DNA of 64,000 nucleotides from Sporolactobacillus shoreicorticis (GCF_024125445.1 NZ_JAMXWM010000004.1:1-64000), one strand, 5' to 3'; counted from the first letter of the stretch, positions 26,881 to 36,321 are shown. The notes: a model not told the origin generated them from the letters alone. Program-made: numbers and translations.

Positions 26881-27375
26881 ATGTTGTCTGCTGAGCGCAT
26901 GGAACAAATAGTCAAAGCAATGATCAGTCAGCATGATGTGCTTTGCAAACTTGCCGAACGCAAATGTGAAGCGATTAAAAGGGAAGACGCGCAGACGGTG
27001 AGCGCGATCACAAACAAAGAAGCTCCATTCGTTGATGAACTGATCAGGCTTGAGAAGAAACGTATTGCCGTGATTGAATATGATTTAGGCAGCACACACT
27101 CAGATGCCACATTTTCAGAATGGGAACAGGCGGTTATTCATGAAGATGAGCAGGAAAAATGGCAAAAACTTTACCTGAAACTGACAAAAAGCGTGTATGC
27201 ACTCAAACAGGCAAATACGTTAAATCAGGAACTTCTTCGTGATTCTCTGATTTGGGTCAGGCTGAATATCAGTTTGCTGAAACCAAAGACGCAGGCGTTG
27301 AACAATTATCCCAATCCAAAAGGTGGGCAGTCATCGTCATCCGTTTTCAGCGGGCGCATTGATTCTCGGACATAA
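26881..27375 (+). CDS. flgN: Flagellar export chaperone FlgN
   Basis: A 164-residue mostly helical protein (YvyG in B. subtilis) that chaperones FlgK and FlgL to the flagellar export gate. Long amphipathic helices without transmembrane segment, and its position between flgM and flgK, identify it. GAGGAGTGG precedes the ATG. Sequence in the family is variable, so the call leans on order plus length. Confidence 0.88.
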   Translation: MLSAERMEQIVKAMISQHDVLCKLAERKCEAIKREDAQTVSAITNKEAPFVDELIRLEKKRIAVIEYDLGSTHSDATFSEWEQAVIHEDEQEKWQKLYLKLTKSVYALKQANTLNQELLRDSLIWVRLNISLLKPKTQALNNYPNPKGGQSSSSVFSGRIDSRT

Positions 27376-27399
27376 TTTTTTAGACGGAGGTGAGCAACA

Positions 27400-28914
27400 A
27401 TGATCCCTATTTTTTCCAGTTTAAATATGATGCAGCGGGCGCTGCAGGTCACACAGTCGGCGATTCAGACAACAGGTCATAATATTTCAAATGCCAATAC
27501 CGACGGTTTTTCGCGCCAACGTGTTAATCTAACAACTTGGCTTCCGTACCCCGGTGTCGGCATTAATGCTGCTCGCGGAGCGGGACAAGTTGGAACGGGG
27601 GTTAACGATGAAGCAATTGTTCGTATTCGCGACCAGTTCGTTGATCTTCAAGTACGTGACAATTCCAACCAAAACGGCTATTGGGGCGCTCTCAGTGATG
27701 CATACAGCCAGATGGAAGATATCGTGAACGAACCGACAGACACGGGAATCTCATCTGAGTTAGACGGTTTCTGGCAGTCTCTTCAAGACTTGGCAGGAAA
27801 TTCGGGTACATCCGGCACAGGTACGGTGGTTCTGCAAAAGGGAGCGGCTGTTGCCGACACGTTTAATTATATTGCCAAATCCTTAGGCAAGGTTCAGAAT
27901 AACCTGAATCAGCAGATCACGGAAAATACAAAACTGATCAATAATTACGCCGATCAAATCAATGCGCTTAACAAAGAAATTAACAAGCAGGAAGCAAACG
28001 GCTTTCTTGCTAACGATTTGTATGATGAGCGGGACGCGCTGACTGATAAGCTTGCACAGTTAGTGAATATTAAGGTAACAAAAGAGCCAAGCGGTGGCAA
28101 TCCGTCGCCGCTCGCTGAGGGAAAATATACGATCGAGCTTGTGGACGCTAATGGCGGCTCGTATGAACCTAAGGCCACTTTGGTGGACGGAGCAGGAATG
28201 TCAAATAATCATCTGAAGGCAGATATCAATACAGCGAATGCATCAAGTCCAACCGTTACGGTATCCATGGTGCAGGCAGATGATACAACGCCTGTATCTA
28301 CAGGCAATCTGACTAATTTTTCCGGCAAACTTCAGGGATTAATTGATGCCTATACCATTGACTATCCGAGCGTGCTGAAAAGTTTGGACAATATGGCGAG
28401 CGCATTGGCGGAGAATTTGAATGCGGCTTATCAAAATACGGCGGGTTACAGTGATACAAAGGGTCTATTCTTCCTTGGCAGTGGATCAGGTACAGATTCA
28501 GGAACAGTGACCGCTTTGAATATTCATGTCAACAGCAACTTAAGCGGGAGTGACGTGACTTCGGCAAATGATGGCATGCCAAGCGGCGACAATAGCGGGG
28601 CCACGGCAATGGCCGATGTGATCGCTACCAACAAATATGCAATTGATACAGATGGAGAAGAAATAACCTTGAAAAATTATTTACAGGGTCTGATTGGCCA
28701 AATCGGCGTCAACGCTCAATCTGCCAACCAATTTACAAGCAATTCCGCAGTGATGCTTGATGCGGCACAAAATCGACGCGCCTCAATCAGCGGAGTGTCG
28801 CTTGATGAAGAATTAACAAATCTGATTCAATTTCAGCATTCCTATGGTGCGGCTGCAAAGGTTATCACAACTCTGGACACCATGTTGGATACTTTAATCA
28901 ATAAAATGGGGTGA
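27400..28914 (+). CDS. flgK: Flagellar hook-associated protein 1 FlgK
   Basis: A 504-residue junction protein between hook and filament. The N-terminal rod-type signature is FSSLNMMQRALQVTQSAIQT and TGHNISNANTDGFSRQRVN. The C-terminal D0 helix contains SGVSLDEELTNLIQFQHSY and DTMLDTLINKMG, as in all FlgKs. The middle (about 230-400) is a variable Ser/Thr/Asp-rich surface domain. GGAGGTGAG before the ATG; flgL follows after six bases. Confidence 0.95.
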   Translation: MIPIFSSLNMMQRALQVTQSAIQTTGHNISNANTDGFSRQRVNLTTWLPYPGVGINAARGAGQVGTGVNDEAIVRIRDQFVDLQVRDNSNQNGYWGALSDAYSQMEDIVNEPTDTGISSELDGFWQSLQDLAGNSGTSGTGTVVLQKGAAVADTFNYIAKSLGKVQNNLNQQITENTKLINNYADQINALNKEINKQEANGFLANDLYDERDALTDKLAQLVNIKVTKEPSGGNPSPLAEGKYTIELVDANGGSYEPKATLVDGAGMSNNHLKADINTANASSPTVTVSMVQADDTTPVSTGNLTNFSGKLQGLIDAYTIDYPSVLKSLDNMASALAENLNAAYQNTAGYSDTKGLFFLGSGSGTDSGTVTALNIHVNSNLSGSDVTSANDGMPSGDNSGATAMADVIATNKYAIDTDGEEITLKNYLQGLIGQIGVNAQSANQFTSNSAVMLDAAQNRRASISGVSLDEELTNLIQFQHSYGAAAKVITTLDTMLDTLINKMG

Positions 28915-28920
28915 TATTGA

Positions 28921-29814
28921 ATGCGGGTAACACAAAGTATGATGGCCAATAATTTATTGAGAAATATTTCCGGCGGCTACAGCCAACTGGCAGATTATCA
29001 GAGTCAACTTGCTTCCGGCAAGAAAATTACGCGTCCGTCACAAGATCCGGTCGTTGCGACGATGGGAATATCCTATCGTACGGATGTCAACCATGTCGAA
29101 CAATACCAAAGAAATGTAACAAATGCGTATAAATGGTTGGATAGTTCCGATGATGCACTGAAACAAGTTGATGATGCGCTAAATCGAATTCGTGAGCTGA
29201 CCAATGAAGCGAGTACAGATACCTATACAGCAGATCAGCGTGCGGCGGCGGGCGTGGAAGTGGATCAACTGATACAGCAATTGGTTACTTTGGGGAATAC
29301 ACAGGTCGGCGGTCAGTACATTTTCAGCGGCAGTGATTCAGCGCATCCGTTACTCTCTCAAGCGTCTGACGGGACTGTTTCAATCGTTGCTGATTTGAGC
29401 CAGCCTGATTTTTCTGTGGCTGTCAACGATGGCATTCAGATAACGATTAATGTGAAGCCTGAGGCAGTCTTCAATGATCAGCTTTTTCAAGATTTAAATC
29501 AATTGAAAAAGGACTTAACTGAAGGCACGGCGACAGGCAGTCAAATCAGTGCACATTTAACAGAAATTGACACACATTTGGATGAAGTATCCAGTGCTCA
29601 GGCCGATTTAGGCGCAAAAACCAATCGGATTGATTTGACGAAGAATCGGTTGGCTGAGCAGAAGACTGTGGCGACAAACGTCATGTCAAGGAATGAAGAT
29701 GCGGATTATGCTGAGACCATTGTGAAATTAAATCAACAGCAAAATGTTTACAATGCATCGCTTTCTGTCGGAGCGAAAATCATTCAAACATCACTCATCG
29801 ACTTTTTAAATTAA
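28921..29814 (+). CDS. flgL: Flagellar hook-associated protein 3 FlgL
   Basis: A 297-residue flagellin-related junction protein. The N-terminus MRVTQSMMANNLLRNISGGY and the segment LASGKKITRPSQDPVVA are the FlgL pattern; the C-terminus ends NVYNASLSVGAKIIQTSLID. Placed between flgK and yviE as in B. subtilis. Ribosome site GGGGTGAT lies at the 3' end of flgK. Confidence 0.95.
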   Translation: MRVTQSMMANNLLRNISGGYSQLADYQSQLASGKKITRPSQDPVVATMGISYRTDVNHVEQYQRNVTNAYKWLDSSDDALKQVDDALNRIRELTNEASTDTYTADQRAAAGVEVDQLIQQLVTLGNTQVGGQYIFSGSDSAHPLLSQASDGTVSIVADLSQPDFSVAVNDGIQITINVKPEAVFNDQLFQDLNQLKKDLTEGTATGSQISAHLTEIDTHLDEVSSAQADLGAKTNRIDLTKNRLAEQKTVATNVMSRNEDADYAETIVKLNQQQNVYNASLSVGAKIIQTSLIDFLN

Positions 29815-29847
29815 CAACTAGTTTATGAATGCAGGTAGGTCGATCAT

Positions 29848-30441
29848 ATGGCTAAAATTCTTCCGCATGTAGAAATGAGACAAGTTTTCGGTAGAATATC
29901 CGTAAGTACGCAAAATGCAACGCAAACGATCCGTCAACCGAAAGCAGGACAATCCATTCAGCAGCCGAAAGCGGAAATGACGATTGATCGAGAATCGGCA
30001 CATGTTCAGATTGATCAGTCGGCAGGCTGGCATAATCTTGATCTAAAATCGGCAAGAATACGTATTGCCGAGGCAGCGGATGCCGGCAAACAGGCGGTAC
30101 TTGAAGGAATCGCTCGTCATTCTCAAGAAGGAGACGAGCTTCTGCATATTGAGCGGAATAAAGGGAGAAATTTGTTTGCAAAGCAGGCAGCTGATCGTGT
30201 GAATGCGGCAGTCATCGGTACACGTTACAGTACCGGAGACACACCGGCATCCCAAGCAGTCAGTTATGATGTGATACCCGCAACCTTGCAGGTGAATTGG
30301 CGCACGCAGGCACCGATTATTCAAGCGACAATAAATGCACCAGAATACAGTTATCAACCAGGTCGCGTCAACATATCAATGGAACAATATCCATCACTTG
30401 ACATTTGGCCCGTCGGCATCTTCATTGATGAGAAAGGATAA
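29848..30441 (+). CDS. yviE: YviE-like flagellar-operon protein (DUF6470)
   Basis: A 197-residue soluble protein of unknown function always found between flgL and fliW in Bacillales. Features: Gln/Ala-rich N-terminal third with repeated IRQPKAGQSIQQPKAEMTI, central DVI-type beta segment, and the end GRVNISMEQYPSLDIWPVGI. AGGTAGGTCG precedes the ATG. fliW begins 10 nt past its stop. Confidence 0.85.
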   Translation: MAKILPHVEMRQVFGRISVSTQNATQTIRQPKAGQSIQQPKAEMTIDRESAHVQIDQSAGWHNLDLKSARIRIAEAADAGKQAVLEGIARHSQEGDELLHIERNKGRNLFAKQAADRVNAAVIGTRYSTGDTPASQAVSYDVIPATLQVNWRTQAPIIQATINAPEYSYQPGRVNISMEQYPSLDIWPVGIFIDEKG

Positions 30442-30451
30442 TGAATGTGCT

Positions 30452-30889
30452 ATGATCATCCAAACAAAATATTTTGGTGAACAGGAAATCAAAGAAAAAG
30501 ATATTATATTGTTCTCATCAGGGCTTCCCGGCTTTGCGCACGACCATCGTTTCATTATTCAGCCATTTGGTGAAGCTTTCTCCATTCTTCAGTCGGTAGA
30601 TGATGCAGATGTCGCATTCATTGTTACCTCGCCTTTTTACTATTTTGAGAATTACAGCGTAGATCTGCCCGACCATTTTGTGGAACAGCTTGAAGTTCGT
30701 TCGCAGGAGGACGTCGCAGTATGGGTAATCATCAGCGTACACAATCCTTTTTCAGATTCAACAGTCAATTTAAATGCACCGATCATTATCAATATTCATA
30801 AAAAATTCGGCAAACAGTATATACCTGAGCGATCGGATTACTCTCTTCGAATGCCGCTCAACGGACAGCTTCAGGAAAAGAAGGTGTAA
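30452..30889 (+). CDS. fliW: Flagellar assembly factor FliW
   Basis: A 145-residue protein that binds free flagellin or, when flagellin is exported, CsrA; this releases or blocks flagellin translation. Starts MIIQTKYFGEQEIKEKDIIL with the family GLPGF motif at about 28-32 and conserved LNAPIIINIHKKFGKQ. Start at the ATG that gives the conserved N-terminus; AAAGGAT is 14 nt upstream, so initiation may be coupled to yviE. csrA follows after three bases. Confidence 0.93.
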   Translation: MIIQTKYFGEQEIKEKDIILFSSGLPGFAHDHRFIIQPFGEAFSILQSVDDADVAFIVTSPFYYFENYSVDLPDHFVEQLEVRSQEDVAVWVIISVHNPFSDSTVNLNAPIIINIHKKFGKQYIPERSDYSLRMPLNGQLQEKKV

Positions 30890-30892
30890 CCG

Positions 30893-31132
30893 ATGCTTAT
30901 TTTGACCCGAAAGCTGGGCGAATCGATACATATCGGCGATGATATTGAGGTGAAAATTGTAGCGGTGTCCGGTGATCAGATTAAGCTTGGGATCACAGCA
31001 CCGCATGAAGTTGATGTTAATCGTGGTGAAATTTATGAAGCAATTTGCAAAGAGAATAATTCCGCGGCATCTGGTAAGCTTCCTACAGATATTTTGAACA
31101 CGATGAAGTCAATGAAGAAGAAGGATCATTAA
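30893..31132 (+). CDS. csrA: Carbon storage regulator CsrA
   Basis: A 79-residue RNA-binding dimer that blocks flagellin translation. The sequence [20 protein letters not shown] and the GxxxxVxVxR-type end ([16 protein letters not shown]) hold the two RNA-contact strands; Arg6 and the VNRGEIY motif with its Arg are present. The tail (residues 58-79) is longer than average and Lys-rich. AGAAGGTG before the ATG. A CsrA-type hairpin is found in the hag leader 16 kb away. Confidence 0.95.
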   Translation: MLILTRKLGESIHIGDDIEVKIVAVSGDQIKLGITAPHEVDVNRGEIYEAICKENNSAASGKLPTDILNTMKSMKKKDH

Positions 31133-31137
31133 TCAGA

Positions 31138-31347
31138 TGCGGGCAGCCGTGTTTTTTTTATACAGTATAAGTTTAAAATTTTAAAAGGTGGGCGGAAGTA
31201 CAGTCTGCGGTGAATCACTCGCGAACGTGCTCAATCGGAGCGTACTTACCCTTAATTTGAAAAGTCAGTATGATCAACCGATGAACAACAGCCATAATGC
31301 CTTCAGTTTGACAACCTATAGCAGGCAAGAAGTGAAAGTGCTGAATA
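31138..31347. other. csrA downstream boundary of the accessory insertion
   Basis: A weak hairpin with an eight-base T-run (31142-31160) may end csrA. A GTG-started frame at 31188-31358 (56 residues, beginning MGGSTVCGESLANVL) has no ribosome site; I do not recognise it. Confidence 0.3.
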
Positions 31348-31560
31348 GTGACCATTGATCAAATTGAACCATTCCTTGCAGTTGTCAGGCATAACGGTCC
31401 CGTCATATTTTACGTGCACACCGTTTACTCAACTCCCAGACACGAATTACCTCAAAAAAAAATTAAATGTTCCTCTGTTTTATCTGCATTAACCGTACAA
31501 TTGGTTTGTCTGAAAAGGGAAAAAAACTTTTACTGTACTTGAAGGCATTGCTCGATTTTT
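31348..31560 (+). pseudogene. Decayed LysR-type regulator N-terminus
   Basis: Starts MTIDQIEPFLAVVRHNG, closely like the N-terminus of the LysR fragment at 35955 (MTIDQLNTFLMVVK). Later frames give KLNVPLF and KGKKLLLYLKALLDFL, LysR dimer-helix pieces, interrupted by stops and frameshifts. It is the dead counterpart of the 35955 gene and lies upstream of the matching paralogue. Confidence 0.65.
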
Positions 31561-31901
31561 TATGAATCGTGGGACTAAGCCTGCAAAATGGTGTATGGTA
31601 CATCCTATATGAAATAAATCTTTTGACAGATTGAATCGTTCACGTTAAAATAAAAAAAATTAAATGAGCATGGATAAAAAATGATGGGATGCAATGAATA
31701 GAGGAAAGTGTTTGATTATTTTTCAAATAATTATAAAGTGTAACAAAAAAAAGACTTTTTAATAAAATGGACAAAACACACTTTTTTCGGAACGAATGGC
31801 AGACGAATCGCCGTTACGTTCATAATCCTTAGCTGCATAAGCCATGTATTGGGATGACGAGTAGAAACTAGTGGGCTGGTATAAAAAGGAGGATGCAATA
31901 C
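31561..31901. other. AT-rich region upstream of paralogue A
   Basis: No gene and no S-box-like core (no GGAGGGAC...GGCCC motif), in contrast to the region before paralogue B. Presumably contains the promoter of the downstream gene. Confidence 0.4.
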
Positions 31902-32240
31902 GTGATGAATCATCAAAATAATGCCAAAGTCGATGACTATCTGGATCTGTATCTCTTCGCTACAAAAATTGACGATCAAGAATGGCAAAAGGAAATCAAA
32001 AATAATTTAGCGGCTTTTTTAAAGGCGACGGCTGACCGTGATCAGCAGAGAGCAAGTGATCTGCGTGTCCAACTCGGTTATGTCAATCGCAGAATTCTTG
32101 GCCTGTATCAACAATTGCGTAAACGCAACGTCGACCTCACCGAAGGAATTACAAATGAGCTGTACGCGCTAAAACAGCGCAGATTGGAATTGGAGGCGGA
32201 GCTTAGCCAAATTAGAGAGCAGAAGCGCAGCATCAGTTAA
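31902..32240 (+). CDS. Small helical protein, paralogue A (unknown family)
   Basis: About 112 residues, soluble, helical, no known motif. A conserved head DDYLDLYLFATKIDDQEWQK is followed by a C-terminal coiled coil (YVNRRILGLYQQLR, ELYALKQRRLELEAEL). It is clearly paralogous to the product at 36618 across its whole length. AAAAGGAGG lies 9 nt before a GTG and 12 before an ATG; I take the GTG. The gene follows a decayed LysR N-terminus, as paralogue B follows an intact one. Function unknown; a protein-protein or RNA-binding adaptor is only a guess. Confidence 0.8.
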   Translation: MMNHQNNAKVDDYLDLYLFATKIDDQEWQKEIKNNLAAFLKATADRDQQRASDLRVQLGYVNRRILGLYQQLRKRNVDLTEGITNELYALKQRRLELEAELSQIREQKRSIS

Positions 32241-32258
32241 TGTAATGTATCATCCAAT

Positions 32259-32292
32259 AAAACGGCCGCTCCAGAAGAGAGCGGCCGTTTTT
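32259..32292. terminator. Strong bidirectional terminator
   Basis: Perfect arms AAAACGGCCGCTC and GAGCGGCCGTTTT with a 6-nt loop, between convergent paralogue A and the epimerase gene. Confidence 0.92.
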
Positions 32293-32304
32293 GAATCGAT
32301 CAAC

Positions 32305-33171
32305 TTAACATTTATCAAGACGTATTGCTATGTTCAGTTCCAATGGTTCATCAGGCGCCACCATGAGCAAATCGTCATTATTTTCATTAAGTGTATTGGT
32401 GAGTGCGGTCCAAGGTTCGACACACACGAACGGCTGATTGCCTTCAATCCATAATACGGTATAGCGATAGCGAGGATCCTGGCTGATCACAATTTTTTTC
32501 GAATCGTTGAAATCAAAGGCTAGTTGCGGATCGCCGCTGTTTAGCAGCACGACAGACTCTTTTAGTCCTTTCATATTGATTTCGCCGCTGAACGGTTTGG
32601 TTTCATGATCATTGTAATCCAAATAGCTGGCTGCCCTGCTTTTTATACGAAGCTGTTGATCCTTCATCTTAAAATAAGGATGGTAACCTGGGTAGACTGG
32701 CATTGCTTCATTTGAAAGATTGCTGATGGTTTGACTGATAGTCAATTCACCGTCCGACAGTGTGTACCTGAGCACAGCTTCGAAGTCAAATGGATAGGAT
32801 TTTCGCGTATCCTCTGAACTATGGAATGTGATTTTCAGCGCCGAGCAGTCATGACCGGCGGATTGCCCTGCGACCTTCCAGGCTCTGGTGCGCGCTAGTC
32901 CGTGATTGTCCATGAAATAAGGCACGCCGTTCCATTCATAGGACTTATTGGTTAATTGACCGGTGATCGGGAAGAGAACCGGAATGCCGCCGCGCACATT
33001 TTTGCTCGTGTCAAAAAGCGTGGCTTCGTTCATGAACAGAATGTCTTCATCGTCCGTATGAAAAGCGGTTACCATGCCGCCGCGTTCCGGACAGATATCA
33101 ACGTAAGAAATCCCGTCTGTTAGTCGGAAGAAATGTAAGCCTTGCTGATCAAATTCTTTAACCTGATACAT
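32305..33171 (-). CDS. Aldose 1-epimerase (YeaD/LacX-like galactose mutarotase family)
   Basis: A 288-residue beta-sandwich enzyme expected to interconvert anomers of a sugar or sugar phosphate. Visible family marks: ERGGMVTAF near 35, GIPVLFPITGQL, NHGLARTRAWKV (catalytic His in the first of the two), and VYPGYHPYFKM (second His), with the catalytic Glu in FVCVEPWTA. Start is the ATG after GAGGGATCG; an upstream in-frame start would add 23 poor residues. Not in an operon. Substrate unknown. Confidence 0.87.
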   Translation of the reverse strand: MYQVKEFDQQGLHFFRLTDGISYVDICPERGGMVTAFHTDDEDILFMNEATLFDTSKNVRGGIPVLFPITGQLTNKSYEWNGVPYFMDNHGLARTRAWKVAGQSAGHDCSALKITFHSSEDTRKSYPFDFEAVLRYTLSDGELTISQTISNLSNEAMPVYPGYHPYFKMKDQQLRIKSRAASYLDYNDHETKPFSGEINMKGLKESVVLLNSGDPQLAFDFNDSKKIVISQDPRYRYTVLWIEGNQPFVCVEPWTALTNTLNENNDDLLMVAPDEPLELNIAIRLDKC

Positions 33172-33304
33172 GTCGATCCCTCGATTTAATGTTTTATGAA
33201 CGACTGAAAAATCTGCAGTTCTACATAAATACTCTACCAAAATTTTTATGCGCTTACATTAGTTGTGTGAAAAAAATAACAAAAAACATTTAAAACGTTG
33301 TTAA

Positions 33305-33343
33305 AAAATCAAAAAGCTGCTGAGTGTGCAAACTCAGCAGCTG
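33305..33343 (-). terminator. Intrinsic terminator of the M20 gene (leftward)
   Basis: Arms AGCTGCTGAGT and ACTCAGCAGCT, leftward T-rich tail. Confidence 0.85.
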
Positions 33344-33359
33344 TGTTGCTCTTATTTTC

Positions 33360-34730
33360 TTATTTTTTAGCCAGTTCCTGTAAAAACAGGCAATACGCTT
33401 TTTGAATACGTGTGAAACTGCTTAAGCGGTAGAACTCATTCGGTGCATGCGGCCGCTCGTCATCCTGCGAACCGCCGAGCGAAAGGGTTTCCGCTCCGAG
33501 TACTCGCTTGAAAAGACTGGTCACCGGAACCGATCCGCCGGCCCATTGGCGCTTGACCGGGTGGCCGGTTAGTTCTTCCAGTACGCGTTCAAGTTTTCTC
33601 AGCGCAGGATCATTTCCGGGGACACGATATGGCGGCGTACCATGTTCGTCCTCAATCGATACTTCCACAGAGCGGAACGTATGTGCTTTGACATGCTGTT
33701 CAAACAGCTTTTGAATTTTTTTCGGTTCCTGGTCGGGAACAAGGCGTGCGGTGATCTTGGCGTGTGCTTCGCAGGGAATGACTGTCTTGCCGCCGGCGCC
33801 TTGATAGCCGCCCCAGATACCGTTAACTTCCAGTGTTGGGCGTGCAACTCCGCGTTCCATCGGTGTGAATTCTGGTTCGCCATAAAATTCTTTGAAACCG
33901 ACGTTTTCACGCATCGCATCCGGAAATGCGTCGAAATCGGCAATTTGCTTCTTTTCTTCATCTGTGAGCAGATGTACCTGATCATAAAATCCATCGATCA
34001 GAATACGGCCATTCTCATCACGCATCGAATCAAGAATGCGCACCAGTTCGTGAATCGCATTTGGTGCAATACCACCGCCGAATCCCGAGTGCATGTCCAT
34101 AGCGGCCGTCTTCACATTGATTTGCGCTGAGAATACCCCGCGCACGCCTGTTCCTACGGTTGGCTGATCCTCTGTTCCGACACCGCTGTCGGCACTGATC
34201 ACAAGATCACAGGTGAGCAGATCCTGATGCGCATCAAGGAAACTGCTGAACGAACGGCTGCCGATTTCTTCCTCGCCTTCAAATAGGAACTTAATGTTTA
34301 CCGGAAGCGCACCGTCTGTTTGCAGCAGTGCTTCGCAAGCGACAATCGGCAAAAGCAGATTCCCCTTCATATCAGTGGCGGCACGAGCAAATACTTTGCC
34401 ATCTTTAATAACCGGTTCGAACGGATCGGAATCCCATAATTCCAGCGGCTCGGCCGGCTGAACGTCAAAATGTCCATAGATCAATACCGTAGGCTTTCCT
34501 TCAGCATGCAGCCAATCCCCATAAATCACCGGATGTCCGCCGGTCTCCAACATCTGTACATGCTCAATGCCCGCCTTTTTCAAACGCTCGCCGACCCACT
34601 CGGCCGCCGCACGCACATCCTTCGCATAGGCGGGATCCGCCGAAATACTTGGAATCCGCAGCAATTCAAAAAATTCCTCAAGAAAACGGTCTTGATTTTC
34701 ATCTAAATAGCCATTCCAGTTGCTTAACAT
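33360..34730 (-). CDS. M20-family metallo-dipeptidase
   Basis: A 456-residue di-zinc peptidase, likely cutting dipeptides or beta-linked dipeptides in the cytosol. Zinc-ligand motifs in order: His/Asp in VLIYGHFDVQPAEP, bridging Asp in ARAATDMKGN, catalytic Glu-Glu in FEGEEEIGS, Asp in VISADSGVG and His in RPHAPNEFYR near the C-terminus. A dimerisation domain interrupts the catalytic one at about 195-350. AGGAG lies 9 nt before the ATG; a TTG three codons earlier overlaps the spacer. Monocistronic. Confidence 0.92.
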   Translation of the reverse strand: MLSNWNGYLDENQDRFLEEFFELLRIPSISADPAYAKDVRAAAEWVGERLKKAGIEHVQMLETGGHPVIYGDWLHAEGKPTVLIYGHFDVQPAEPLELWDSDPFEPVIKDGKVFARAATDMKGNLLLPIVACEALLQTDGALPVNIKFLFEGEEEIGSRSFSSFLDAHQDLLTCDLVISADSGVGTEDQPTVGTGVRGVFSAQINVKTAAMDMHSGFGGGIAPNAIHELVRILDSMRDENGRILIDGFYDQVHLLTDEEKKQIADFDAFPDAMRENVGFKEFYGEPEFTPMERGVARPTLEVNGIWGGYQGAGGKTVIPCEAHAKITARLVPDQEPKKIQKLFEQHVKAHTFRSVEVSIEDEHGTPPYRVPGNDPALRKLERVLEELTGHPVKRQWAGGSVPVTSLFKRVLGAETLSLGGSQDDERPHAPNEFYRLSSFTRIQKAYCLFLQELAKK

Positions 34731-34869
34731 GATCTCCAACTCCTGCTGTCTAAATTGAGCGGCACTTACTCGTAAGGTTTTACGAGAGAGCCGTTTAAAA
34801 AGTAAAACTATTATTAGTTTAGTTTATTCTGATAATAGTGTAAATCCTGAAGATATAGGAGAAGGTATG

Positions 34870-34901
34870 GAAAAAAACAGGTGACCTATTGTCACCTGTG
34901 C
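34870..34901 (-). terminator. Intrinsic terminator of the EcsC-like gene (leftward)
   Basis: Arms ACAGGTGAC and GTCACCTGT with a 5-nt loop; leftward a T-run follows. Confidence 0.8.
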
Positions 34902-34961
34902 TGAGGCGTCATTCTTTGTGATCCTGTGGATGAGGCATGCTGTCGATTTGTTTGAGTTCAA

Positions 34962-35690
34962 TCAAGTCTGCTCTAACAGGTCAGGATTATCGACCATCCC
35001 GGCGGCAAGCTCCTTTTGCAAACGGCGTGCCATCGGTTTCATTGTGACGTAAGTGATTCCTCCAGCCATTGCACCGCCTAAAACCGGCACGATTTTCGAT
35101 ACGCCGCGTGCGAAGGTGCTTTTTGTCATTTTCGCACCGAAAAAAGCGGCAACTTTACGGATCAATGGATAATAAATGGTCTGTTCCAGGGACTTCTGCG
35201 GAATTCGTTCAAGAGCGCCGGCGGCAAGCTTCGATGACAGTACGCGCAGCATCGCACCCGTACCGCTGACCCCGAGCATCGCACCAAGATAGAGAATCAG
35301 TGTTTCACGTCCTCTTTTTGTCGCGAGCTCCTGGTTATTCCATAATTCTTCTCGACCGTAGAGATAGCCAAGTTCCTGCGCGAGACGCAGTGCGATCGCA
35401 TAGAACTGCGTTGTATCGGCGGGAATTGTTGCCGCGATGGCCAGACCGCCGGGGATTCCGGCGGCAAACGACATCGCTGAGCTTTTTAGTGTTGCATTAT
35501 GAATCAGCTGTGCGGCCCGTTTTTCAAGCTCAGCTTGTCCAAAATAGTTTACAGGTCCGATCTTAATCAGTCGTTCCAAATCTTCTTTTGGAAATGACCG
35601 CCTGAAAAATTCTTTACGATTGACCTTTAATCCCGGCATCTTCAAGACTACATCAAGAACATTATGGGTTAGCTTAGCTGTCTGCATCAT
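34962..35690 (-). CDS. EcsC-family protein
   Basis: A 242-residue EcsC-domain protein, family of unknown function named after the third gene of the ecs transporter operon. The core is GIPGGLAIAATIPADTTQFY, followed by EELWNNQELATKRG and two weakly hydrophobic helices (GGAMAGGITYVTMKPMARRL) that suggest peripheral membrane contact. No ecsA/B transporter genes are nearby. AAAAGGAGCC just before ATGATG fixes the start; an upstream in-frame ATG would add 23 residues and includes that ribosome site. Confidence 0.8.
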   Translation of the reverse strand: MMQTAKLTHNVLDVVLKMPGLKVNRKEFFRRSFPKEDLERLIKIGPVNYFGQAELEKRAAQLIHNATLKSSAMSFAAGIPGGLAIAATIPADTTQFYAIALRLAQELGYLYGREELWNNQELATKRGRETLILYLGAMLGVSGTGAMLRVLSSKLAAGALERIPQKSLEQTIYYPLIRKVAAFFGAKMTKSTFARGVSKIVPVLGGAMAGGITYVTMKPMARRLQKELAAGMVDNPDLLEQT

Positions 35691-35954
35691 TGGCTCCTTT
35701 TCATTTTGTTCAATGAGTATCTCATTAATAGTACTGTTTCCCGCAAGTACTTGTTTCATTTACCCCTGATTTACCATGTGATAAAATACATTTATCGATA
35801 AAATGCATAAAACACATAAAAATAATAGGAATAATCATTGACGAAACGATTTTTCAATCGTACAATCGTAACAATACTTGGGATGAGGCGCAAAAAGGGC
35901 GAAAGAAGCAGTGGCGTATGAACCACCCAGGATGGTAAAGGACGTGATGCAGTC

Positions 35955-36242
35955 TTGACGATTGACCAATTGAATACGTTTCTCATGGTCGTAAAGTGTC
36001 GCAGTTTTCATGGCGCATCCAAAAGACTCTTTCTGTCACAGCCGTCGGTCACCTCGCGTATTCAGGCACTTGAGCAGGAATTAAACGTAAACCTGTTTGT
36101 GCGTCAAGGGCGCGGCATTCGATTGTCCGATCAAGGAGAAAAACTCGTTCCTATTGCAAAACGGATGGTGAAGATGTATCACAAAGCATATGAGCTTGGA
36201 AAAAATAAAGAAAATACATGTGATTCATCGAAAATCGAATGA
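35955..36242 (+). CDS. LysR-type HTH protein lacking the effector domain
   Basis: 95 residues: a complete LysR winged HTH (MTIDQLNTFLMVVK, LFLSQPSVTSRIQALEQELN, FVRQGRGIRLSDQG) plus the linker dimer helix and 20 charged residues, then stop. Full LysR regulators have about 300 residues with a ligand-binding domain, absent here. It could be a truncation relic or a stand-alone DNA-binding protein; the HTH is undamaged, unlike the copy at 31348. TTG start with a poor ribosome site. Directly upstream of the tandem S-boxes. Confidence 0.7.
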   Translation: MTIDQLNTFLMVVKCRSFHGASKRLFLSQPSVTSRIQALEQELNVNLFVRQGRGIRLSDQGEKLVPIAKRMVKMYHKAYELGKNKENTCDSSKIE

Positions 36243-36321
36243 TTTTAATTCCGATAGGTAAAGTATAAATTAAACGTTGACAAAGGTAATAATTCACGTT
36301 AAACTATTATTAATCAAATAA

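Noticed and set aside
30335-30451. Extended N-terminus of FliW overlapping yviE
   Set aside because: The 39 extra residues are yviE sequence in another frame; the family N-terminus is MIIQTKYFG.
34962-35759. Longer start for the EcsC-like protein
   Set aside because: The added 23 codons contain the AAAAGGAG ribosome site of the internal ATG.
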